DNA from: Adiantum capillus-veneris
Lineage: Eukaryota > Streptophyta > Polypodiopsida > Polypodiales > Pteridaceae
DNA: 64,000 bases
Reading direction: 5' to 3'
Assembly (NCBI GenBank): GCA_014529385.2
Contig: CM043944.1
Span: 94,258,476 to 94,322,475 of the forward strand
Part shown: one piece after another, positions 47,264 to 56,037 of the stretch
How the letters are laid out: the number at the start of each line of letters is the position of its first letter
Position numbering within the stretch: the stretch's first letter is position 1
Notes under the pieces: model-generated
Databases searched by the model: none
What the model saw: only the letters and a program-made list of their open reading frames with translations
Told to the model about the DNA's origin: nothing
Made by a program: the position numbers and the translations under genes

Positions 47264-48840
47264 TTTTTTTTTTTTTTAATGCTCACTTGAGCTTGAAATG
47301 TATAAAATTCAGCAGGTTACAACCTTCCTTGGCATATCCTTTGCAGAGGGTTCTCCAAACAATAACACATCAAAGAGGGGTCGCGAGAGCTCGACAACAT
47401 TCAGATCCAAACCTTGCATTATAAGCTTTTTATTCTATTTTATTACAGAGTAGCTTCCACTGACACAGTTCTAGAATAACGTTGGGGTCCAAAGGATTCC
47501 CCTTCTTTTGAAACATAAGTTCATTTCGGGAATTCCAAATTGCACTCAACGCAGTAGCTCTTAGTTGAACCTGGTAGGTAAAATTTGGGCTTGTAGTTTT
47601 TTATGTTTATTTTTGCAGAACTCACAATTGTGAGTGGTAGTATATTAGAAAACCAAAAAGAATACAAGCCTGACCCTGCTCACACACCGAGCCAAGGCAC
47701 CATCAGACAACCATATACAACGACTCGATACATTGGTTGATCCGAGAGCCACCCAACTAGGTGCCACAGATGCAGGAAAGACTCTCTGCATTCCTACATG
47801 CAGTCGGAGCTGCCTTGAAGTCTCTCGAGTTGACCACTGACAGTATGGATCAACTCCATACAAAAGTCACAAACAATCTCTTACAGTGGGCCAGGGCGAT
47901 CCTTGAAGATGCGAAAGCAATGGGGCCCGCCAAATGAACCAGAGTGTCAGGCCATAGACGAGTACCCAACACACCTCTCTCTCACTGCACCACTCGTGGT
48001 TGATTGAAGTGTAGGTTGACCCCCCTGGATCACTATCATCCTGCTAGTGGAAGATAGCTCAAACTGGAAAGCAAAGCCCGTGAGGGTGGGCCAGGCAGCA
48101 GCACCCCAAGTGTACTGTCGCACTGTGGAAAGAGATGGCATCAGCCAAAGAACCTGAATCTAAACCTGCTATGCCATGGGACAGTCCCACAGACAGTGAC
48201 GTTGGCTCACCAAAGGATGGTCGCAAGCTACACAGACTGTCGAAAGGCCATAGTATGTACCACCCAGCTCCCCACTGATGTAGCTCTATGTGCAACTATC
48301 CACTGGAACAAAGTGACTCTCCTCGGCTGTCTGGAGTCCCACAATTGCATCCAAAAGCTTGACAAGAACTAAGCCGTGAGTCCCTCATCCTATCAATGAA
48401 GTGTTGCAGGAGTAGAACGAGCATCTCTCCATGAAGCCAGTATGTGATGCCCTAGTCGAACAATGTATTGAAAGAAAGGGATCCCAGGGTGGTCAGTTGA
48501 AGAGAAGGGTCTCTCCAAAACCACTCTCCAGGGTCCCACTCCACTCTTGACAGAGGGCAGCTCTCCCAAGCCCAAAGCCTCAGTTGGCCTGTCTCAAGGT
48601 CTGTTGGGTCAAGATCTGTGAAATTTGGGCATGTATTTCAATAAAACCTTAAGCCTCCTTCAAGATTTTCTTGTTTATGAAACCCAAATTTAGGCTTAAG
48701 ACTTTCAATGACAAGGGTGTTATCAGCTTGATCCTTGAACTCTAGGACATTTTTCCACACTACATCCAAACTTGACTCTAAATGGGCAAGTCCAAACTCT
48801 ACAGCAATGTCGAGGCTAGTGAGTTGGAGGCTCAATTTTA
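47264..48840 (-). mobile_element. LINE 3' region (host of two later retroposons)
   Basis: The minus strand ends in a poly-A tract (T run 47264-47277). Upstream is a frame reading AIWNSRNELMFQKKGNP, as in plant LINE C-termini. The segment is interrupted by an inserted retroposon at 47596-48620 and continues at 48636-48822 (SLQLTSLDIAVEFG...). The open frame 48859-48638 belongs to it. The 5' limit was not determined. Confidence 0.6.
47596..48620 (-). mobile_element. 5'-truncated LINE copy with zf-RVT-like region and target duplication
   Basis: Flanked by AAATTTGGGCTTGTA (47581-47595) and AAATTTGGGCATGTA (48621-48635), a 15-bp target duplication with one difference. On the minus strand it has a zinc-type motif of the LINE C-terminus (CDHPLVSQRHCLWDCPMA, about 48230-48170) and then YTWGAAAWPTLTG. 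It ends in the hairpin ACTCACAATTGTGAGT followed by an A-rich tail. Many stops. Confidence 0.75.
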
Positions 48841-49153
48841 TTTTTTTGGCAGAACTCACAATTGTGAGTGATTGTATTATAAAGTCACCAAAAGATTACA
48901 AATCAGCATCAAAGCTCATGTCGAGCCTTCAGGGACAGAGGGTTACATCCAAGCTCAATTACAAGCACCTACTATAACAAACATCCCAATCCATTACAAT
49001 GCAGGGCTTGATCGGATGGCGAGGGTTGACCTAAGCCATTCATCCAAGTTATACCTTTTCCTTACCACACATATTGTCGCCTTGCTTTCTTGTACAATCT
49101 CTGAGAAACTAGCCACCACAAAGAGGTCGCTATCAAAGACACATCAGTTCCTT
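48841..49153 (-). mobile_element. SINE-like or truncated LINE retroposon with 19-bp target duplication
   Basis: Flanked on both sides by AGTTGGAGGCTCAATTTTA (48822-48840 and 49154-49172). It is 313 bp and non-coding. On the minus strand it ends in CACTCACAATTGTGAGTTC and an A tail, the same 3' hairpin as the copy at 47596. Confidence 0.85.
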
Positions 49154-49203
49154 AGTTGGAGGCTCAATTTTAAGTTAAGAAGCAATCTTTAAGATAGTAA
49201 GAG

Positions 49204-49920
49204 ATTTTTTTATTTTCTTTTGACAAACCTCTCACAATATGTGAGAGGTTATGTTAAAATGAGAGAACCCATTACATCAGCACCATGCTCAATCCGAGCC
49301 ATGGACACATATATTCCATTGAAGACTAACACTCAACTCTCAAGATGTCATGGACCTGACGTTAAGAGTTATCCACTTCCGTTCATCAGAGGTTCTATTT
49401 TTTGCAATCCCTTGCATAATAACATTGCTAGCTTGAATGATCTTTGCATAGCTAGCTTTCGAGAGATCCTCGGCAAACACACTACCATTCCTGGCCTTCC
49501 AAACATTAGCAGAACCTAACCACTTGAGTACATAAGAGGATTGGCAAGCTTTCAATTCCATTCCTTCCAAAGAGAAGATCATTCTTGGAGAACCAAATCT
49601 TCCAAGTCCTTTGGATCATTTTGCATACTTTCCATGCCAGTCCTTTACCTCCCAAACATTCCAAGAATAACTGGGACACGTCCTCCTTAGCATATTTGTA
49701 GTATGAACACCTATCGGGGCCAATACCTCGAGCTAATTCCTTGATACCTATTGGTAGGGGCCCCCATAATATGTTGCACAAAAAGATCTTCATGGACAAG
49801 GGAAGTTGAGGGTTTCATATGTTCTTTATAGACACCATCCACCGAGCCTCTGGCCACTACTTGCCCCACTGTTTATTCAGGGGGGCAAACCAGTTGGCCC
49901 GATACATCATGCCTAAGTAA
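49204..49920 (-). mobile_element. LINE 3' fragment with zf-RVT domain
   Basis: Minus-strand frames read FLCNILWGPLPIGIK, GIGPDRCSYYKY and EDVSQLFLECLGGKG, the zinc-binding segment found after plant LINE reverse transcriptases. A frameshift then leads to 49582-49340. The 3' end has an analogous hairpin (CCTCTCACAATATGTGAGAGG) and an A-rich tail at 49204-49219. Confidence 0.75.
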
Positions 49921-50032
49921 ATTCCCTTGGTGTGTGGTTTAAGAAATTGGCTGTTATGTGGCCATCACCAGGCTTTTCACTCAAAGTTAGGAGTGCTAAT
50001 GGGAATTATTAGACTGTCCAAGCTATCTATTG

Positions 50033-50227
50033 TGATGCTAATGTTGATGCAGAATGGGCTTTTAAAGCAGAGTGTACCTATAATCCTGTTGTCCATGATG
50101 CATGCATGTCAGTTGCTGCAGATTCACACGTGTGGTATTTTGACAGTGGTGCTACAAAGCACATTACCTCAAATCGTGAATTGTTCACCTCTCTCAAGTC
50201 TATCCCTCATAGGAATTCGGTCACTTG
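50033..50227 (+). pseudogene. Copia protease fragment (same family as elements 1 and 2)
   Basis: Matches 20074-20264 of copia 1, with protease WYFDSGATKHIT. It keeps the usual D-S-G-A motif, where the other two copies have D-S-G-D. It is cut at 50227, exactly after TCACTTG, by the terminal repeat of another element. Confidence 0.85.
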
Positions 50228-50842
50228 CATTAGGAGAAATATGAACCTTGCATGGGCCTTGTAAGGAATCCTAATTTTTAGAAATTAAGGCTAATGTTGT
50301 GTGGGGTTTAGGGGGCAAGGGCATTGAAGAAGGTAGTTTTGAGTAGGCTTTTCTAGCCTTTTTTTTAGACAAATGTAGGATGTAGACCTAAAGGGTTACT
50401 TTCTCTCTCTAGCTTTTTTTAAAGTGAAGGAAGCATAGGGGTGTGTCCACATGAGCAAAAACGTGGGTCACAAAGAGACAAAATTTGACTTTAAAAAAAA
50501 AAAATCATTTTTACTTGTTTCTAACTTAAAACTCCCTCCCAACATATATACATATCCAAAAATCATTTTTTGACCCATTTTTTAACCCACAAGCTTAGAA
50601 AGTCCATTTTTTCAAAACTCTTTTCCCCCAAAAAGTAAAAGACATTTTGTTCTCTCCTCCTCCTCCCTCCTCCCTCCTCCCTCCTCTCTCTCTCTCCCTC
50701 CCTGCCCCTACCTTCCTTCTCCTTCCCAATCTCTCCCTCCCCCCCCTCCCTCCTTCTCTCCTTCTCTCCTCCCATCTTCCTCAACCTCTCTACCCTTCCC
50801 CCTCTATCTTTTCATCATTTGATTCCTCACGCAATAGCTTCC
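50228..50842 (+). promoter_or_regulatory. Terminal repeat and upstream region of the transposase gene
   Basis: The terminal repeat (50228-50320) is followed by a non-coding stretch with CATATATACATATCC near 50543, then a CT-rich tract (50650-50800) directly before the ATG, like a plant 5' untranslated region. Confidence 0.45.
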
Positions 50843-53790
50843 ATGGTGCTCACAGACATCAAAAATGGTTTGTTTCCACCACCACATACTCCGCACACCA
50901 AAAGCATACATATTCGCTTACCCACGGCATTTGCACCGAAGACCACTAGTCAAAGGTCATCACAAGAACGTCGCACCGCTTGTGAGACCAATGTTGACAT
51001 TTGGGTGGATGGCCATTTGTACCCTTACGATCCTATAAGCCGCTTCCATCCACCGTTTGATAGCCTTTCCACATTTCTTCAATTTCTTGGGAGAGGAGAA
51101 GCAGGCTTGTTAGGCTATTGCAAGTGGTTGTGTATGGGTGCAGGTTCTTCTTTGCATATGTGGATGCACGAATGTCAAGCTCTTCACCTCAAGACGACGG
51201 CATTACAAGAGAGTGTTGCCTCTTCGGAGAGGGTAGTTAAAACTCTTGAACAACAAATGCAAGAAAAGGAGTCCCACATCCAGAAGCTTACCAACACCAT
51301 CACATACTAGAAAGAAACACCCCTTGGTGCAAGGGAACGCAAACGCACGTATTCATCCATTGAAACTCTTGCACACTCGGGAGGAGCACGCAAACGACGA
51401 GTTACAGCCACAATGTGATTTGGTCTTTACTTGCATGATGCATTCTTACTTCACACTATTTTCTAACATTTATGTTTATTTGTTGCTAGAAAATTCATCC
51501 AGGAGGCATGCGGTGGAACAAGCCAAGATGATCGAGTCAACCTTCTCACTAGTTGTCTCAATACCCAGGACGTGATTTCTATCTTACAATCACCTGGAGG
51601 TAAGCACATTAAGGATGCAGTCACCAAGGACCTTATGCGTAAATTAAGAAATGTGGTTAGTGATGATGACGTTCAACAAGCTTGTGATGAGGCTGGAATC
51701 AGCACCAAAGCCGATCAGGCTATTTTCCAACTCCTAAAGGATGCCCTCAAAGAACATGGCATTGTGGAAAACCTATTTCCCGTTCCTCACAAGGTCAAGC
51801 TCGCAAAGAAGGCCACAAACGAAGATGCGTTCTCCCGCATTGGGACATACCTTCACATTGAGGACACAATGCCAACTTCCCTTTATGCTTCGTGCGCAAC
51901 AAAGACAAGGGGAAAAGGTAAGAAACAATCCATAAGACCTTCGGAGAAGGGCTTTCCTTACACAATGTGGAACGATATTTTCATGGATCTTAGAAGGCTT
52001 CAAGAAGCCATGCTTAGATTTTACGAGTTACCTGAAGAAGGTAACACACTTTACTTTTTTCTTTGGTATTATTCTTATCATAGACTCTGAAGTTTAAGGT
52101 CTTAACACTATTTATTTTGTAGTGCTTGGCACAAAAGTCGCTTTTGTGCTGAAACTCGATGAGTGTCAAATAGTGAAAGGCCGAAGGTTAGAGAGGCTAA
52201 GTGTCACTCTAATGAATGAGGCCCTTCTGCAAACCAAGCGAAGGGATTCAGTCGACGAGCCATCTCCCACCCCATCTTTTAGCGTGCAATCAGAGAAAGA
52301 CATTTGGTGGTTGGGTGCTATTGAGGTGCCCAAAGAGACCGATGAAGTACTTTCATGGATTTTTGAGAAAACTCCATGGATCACAGAAGTAATACACTCC
52401 CAAATTGCAGGTCAGAAGTTGGAGATTGAGGGTTTTGGTAGTTATGATGTGGAGTGGCACTTAGGTGGGGATTTGAAGACCATAAAGTGTTTGCTTGGCT
52501 GCAAACAAGGGGATTCTTCTCTCATGTCTTGTCCATTTTGCACTCGAGGGTACAAACCTAATGGAAAAAAATCACATAAGAGCACTGCAAAGGCCGGTTC
52601 CATGATTCCATGGCAAGGGCATGGAGAACAAGGGTTAGATTGCCGTGATGTCGGAGATGAAGGTAGAGAATGGGAAGCATCTATTCTGAGATGTCCCATG
52701 CTCAATGCCCCAGACCGTGATCAAAAGAACCACGCTTGGAATCCAAACTTTTGATTTTCTCTATTGAATGTACATTTTTGTACATTACACGCATTCATGC
52801 GCATTTTTGATAGGCTATTGAAGCTCCACATTGACTATGCTTTCACAATGAAACCGTTGGAAAAGTCCCAAGAAGCGATCGAAAGAGTGGAGGTACTCTT
52901 AAATTCCATTGGCTGTCACGGTGGAAATGTGTCTATCTTTGCTGCAAAGAACACAAGGGAGGCCGATGAAATTGCTTAACAAGTGTCAATGAGTGGACAA
53001 AAAGCTAGACACTTTTTGAAGAAAGTCTCCCAAGGAAAGCCAAGTCGATATAATGCTCAAAACAGCTCCAACCAGCAGGCAGGTAACCTTTGGGAGCTTT
53101 GGAAGGAGTTATGCAAAGCTACTACCGACAATGATTCAAATGGAGAGCTTGCAAACAAGCGCAAGCAAGTTTGGGCACATTTTGATAAAATGGTCAAGCT
53201 TATGGGCCTTAACAACACAACAGAAGAACAACGCCAATCATTTCAAGAAGCCTTGGCAGATTTTACCAAGGTCTTCACCCTTTCTTGGGGTGAAAATAAC
53301 ATCACACATTACATGGTAAGTCATTTTACATGGTGTATTCATTACAAGGGATTGTTTTTATTTAATAATGTGGATCGTTTACTCATGTGAACGGCATATC
53401 TTGTTTGCGCATGGTGCATTTTCTATGCACAAGTATGGATCGCTTGAAATTTTTAGCACTCAAGGCATGGAGAAGTCCCATTATCGAGCAAGGGGAGTGT
53501 ACTTCAAAAATACTCGAGATGGTGGTGGAATGGTGCAATCCAATTATTTGGAGGAGATGTTCAATTGGTTTTTTCGCACAACATTTTCTCGTAAGCTCAC
53601 AATGGAGCGTGCGCGACAATCCAAGTTTGCTATTGAAGTGCAGAAATGGAGTCGTCAAGAGCATAGCAACAAGTGGCAAATGCCGCAAGGTCCCACCAAA
53701 CATGCTGCATGGCGGCGATGCAGAGTGCGACAAGGATCAAAGTGGATACTGCGCGAGTCACTAAACGTGAACGCAAGGTCCAACTCTTAG
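50843..53790 (+). pseudogene. Probable DDE-type transposase, multi-exon, family not assigned
   Basis: Exon 1 runs from ATG 50843 to 51414 with a coiled-coil (RVVKTLEQQMQEKESHIQKL) and a TAG at 51306. An intron 51415-51489 (GTGATT...GCTAG) follows. Exon 2 is 51490-52040, then an intron 52041-52122 (GTAACA...TTTGTAG) that joins in frame. Exon 3 is 52123-53315, with TGA at 52752 and TAA at 52977. The last exon ends at 53790, but its acceptor seems lost. Candidate catalytic acids are D in VLKLDECQIVKG, D in EWHLGGDLKTIKCLLG and E in FSTQGMEKSHYRARG. A CPFC pair and downstream His residues suggest a zinc site beside the second Asp. The layout resembles metazoan transposase-like proteins with LGGD-K and C-W-C motifs, but I cannot name the family. 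It lies 138 bp upstream of the histone gene on the same strand. Confidence 0.65.
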
Positions 53791-53841
53791 TGACATGTTT
53801 ATTTAAAAAATAATACTTTAAAAAAAAAATTAGTGTGAACA

Positions 53842-53870
53842 GGGCCCTTTTAAATGGGCCCTTATAAATA
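53842..53870 (+). promoter_or_regulatory. Probable promoter of the histone H3 variant
   Basis: GGGCCC and TGGGCCC face each other around TTTTAAA (53842-53861), and a TATA box (TATAAATA, 53863-53870) lies 58 bases before the ATG. GGGCC(C/T)-type site II motifs are known in plant promoters of genes active in dividing cells. Confidence 0.55.
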
Positions 53871-53927
53871 TTGCATGCTCTCATAAACCACTCATTTCTT
53901 AAGAACAGGTGAGCTCTTACCAACAAA

Positions 53928-54824
53928 ATGGCACGCACCAAACAAACCGCAAAAGAGCATCCGTCTGCCAACAAAAACACCCTCCAAGGATGTGAGAAGC
54001 CGTCATGGCTTAAAGGCACAAGAAAACGGCCACGAACACATGGCCGTTCCAGGAACTCATCTGGTAGTGGGCATGGTGGTAGGGCACGAGAGTCATCGAG
54101 GACTGTTGAATCTCCACCTCCTCAAGATATAACACCTAGAAGGAGAATGAAGCAACGTGCCCAGCACTGGAGAGAAGAAGAGGGCCAGCAAACAACAGAG
54201 TCCGATAGGGAGCAGCCGTCGCGCCACCAATCACAAGAAGGACCATCTAGGACTCAGGTGGTCCATACAGACACTGAATCAGAGAATGAGCCACCATGGC
54301 TGCGAGATAAAATACCGCGCACACACCGGGTGGCCGTTGGGAGGAAGACATTGCCCGGAGGCCAGGGAGCTCTCCCCACACGACAAGATCGGCAGCCAAG
54401 GGAAGAGGAAGAATCAGAAGAGACTGCAGAACCAACCCCTAAGCATGTAAACAAGTGCAAGTCTAAGTTTTTCAAGAAGCCTAAACGCCGCCCGCAAGCA
54501 AATGTGCAAGTGCCCCCAAGACAACCGCAGCAGCGCCGAAAAATAGCAAGGGTATTTGCAAAAATCCGCCACTACCAGAAGACGACGGAGCTTTTGATTC
54601 GACCCACCCCCGTTGCTTGCACTGTGAAGGAGGTGCTTCAAAGCTATGGAAATCAGTATAGAATGCAAGCAATAGCGCTAGAGGCTATTCAAGAAGCTGT
54701 AGAGGCCCACATCATTTCGGTGTTGGAAGATACCAACCTATGCGCCATACATGCAAAGCGAGTGACAATACAGCCAAAAGATATGCAGCTTGTACGTCAA
54801 TTGCGACGAGACTTCGAGCATTAG
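53928..54824 (+). CDS. Histone H3 variant with an approximately 200-residue N-terminal tail
   Basis: An intact 298-codon ORF without introns, in good start context (AACAAAATGGCA). Residues 1-8 read MARTKQTA, identical to the canonical H3 start; from there the tail is new: K8, E9, H10 in mature numbering, then Arg/Ser/Gln/Glu-rich to about residue 200, including basic patches (KSKFFKKPKRRP). Residues 205-298 align without gaps to the H3 alpha-N helix and histone fold: KIRHYQKTTELLIR, then loop 1 of normal length, IQEAVEAHIISVLEDTNLCA, and IHAKRVTIQPKDMQLVRQLR. Loop 1 is not lengthened, unlike most CenH3 proteins, so a centromeric role is not indicated. The expected role is to replace H3 in nucleosomes; whether it does so is inference. 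It lies inside a transposon-like unit between the transposase and facing genes and is the only unbroken gene of the unit. I know of no standard H3 with such a tail. Confidence 0.88.
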   Translation: MARTKQTAKEHPSANKNTLQGCEKPSWLKGTRKRPRTHGRSRNSSGSGHGGRARESSRTVESPPPQDITPRRRMKQRAQHWREEEGQQTTESDREQPSRHQSQEGPSRTQVVHTDTESENEPPWLRDKIPRTHRVAVGRKTLPGGQGALPTRQDRQPREEEESEETAEPTPKHVNKCKSKFFKKPKRRPQANVQVPPRQPQQRRKIARVFAKIRHYQKTTELLIRPTPVACTVKEVLQSYGNQYRMQAIALEAIQEAVEAHIISVLEDTNLCAIHAKRVTIQPKDMQLVRQLRRDFEH

Positions 54825-54939
54825 CCGAAGTTACCCCTCTCTTTGTATTGCACACCCTTATCTTTGTAATGATTTGACTTTCCAATGACAATATGATCAA
54901 CAGTTGTGTCTACTGTGTCTATTATCTTTGTAATGAAAT

Positions 54940-55925
54940 GACTTTGCAATTTCAAGTTCTGTATGTAATTTTAGTCAATTTCAATAAATTTGTGCTTTTA
55001 AGTACCCTTGGGGGTAGATAAGCCTATAAGGGGCAAAAAAAAGCCTGGCCACAAGGGCGCGCAAATGGCCCATCCATCAGTTTTGGATGGGCCATTTGCG
55101 CGCCCTTGTGGCCAGGCTTTTTTTTTCCCCTTGTAGGCTTATCTACCCCCAAGGGTATTTAAAAAGCACAAATTTACTAAAACCTATTGGTTTTGCAACA
55201 TTATTTTACATGGATCCTTGTGGACACCCTTTTTTGGCCATTTCAAGCTTTGAATTCCCTATAGGATATCAAAAAAAATAACATATTGCGAAACCAAGTG
55301 TCTATGCAACATTAATTTGGATTTTTCAAATGTCCAATGTAATTGGACTTTTTGGTGCAGGGGTGTACTAGGTAGAGCTAAAGCAGGTGATAGTGTGTTG
55401 GAAACTTCATTTCATAATTGATTTCACCTTTTCTAGTGTCCTTGAGTGTGAACATATGCTGGAATTTTCATAAAAAGGGTGCATCTAAATTAATGATGCA
55501 AAACCAATTCATTTCAATAAATTTGTGCTTTGTAAGTATCCTAGGGGGTAGATAAGCCTACCAAGGCCAAAAAAAGCCTGGCCACAAGGGCGCGCAAATG
55601 GCCCATCCAAAACTATTTCCATAAAAAGGGTGCATCTAAATTAATGATGCAAAACCAATTCATTTCAATAAATTTGTGCTTTGTAAGTATCCTAGGGGAT
55701 AGATAAGCCTACCAAGGGCAAAATAAAGCCTGGCCACAAGGGCGCGCAAATGGCCCATCCAAAACTGATGGATGGGCCATTTGCGCGCCCTTGTGGCCAG
55801 GCTTTTTTTGGCCCTTGGTAGGCTTATCTACCCCCTAGGGAACATAAAATACCTACATTTATTGAAATTGACTGAAATTACATACAGAACTTGAAATTAC
55901 AAAGTCACTAATCAAAACAATTTTC
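54940..55925. repeat. Inverted-repeat zone between convergent genes
   Basis: About 75-base arms built on GGGGTAGATAAGCCTA, AAAAGCCTGGCCACAAGG and GCGCGCAAATGGCCCATCC occur five times: 55003-55077 (+), 55080-55157 (-), 55530-55612 (+), 55688-55768 (+) and 55770-55845 (-). They form two near-perfect hairpins (55003-55157 and 55688-55845). The 55471-55615 segment is directly duplicated at 55622-55767 (period 151). The outermost flanks are also inverted copies (TTTCAAGTTCTGTATGTAATTT near 54955 and, inverted, near 55890), so both convergent genes share the same 3' sequence. No ORF of interest. Confidence 0.9.
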
Positions 55926-56037
55926 ATATCACCAATTGAAACAATTTTCAAGATTGACAAATCACATTCAAAAGAATTTGCAAGATAGAGAGACAATTTC
56001 AAATATTTTTTATTACTTCCAAAACGGTGATTTTACA

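Noticed and set aside
53383-54019. Minus-strand ORFs of 116-129 codons over the transposase end and H3 start
   Set aside because: Shadow frames opposite better-supported plus-strand coding.
53928-54824. Interpretation of the H3 variant as CenH3
   Set aside because: Loop 1 is of canonical length and the alpha-2/alpha-3 region is closest to ordinary H3; only the long tail is CenH3-like.
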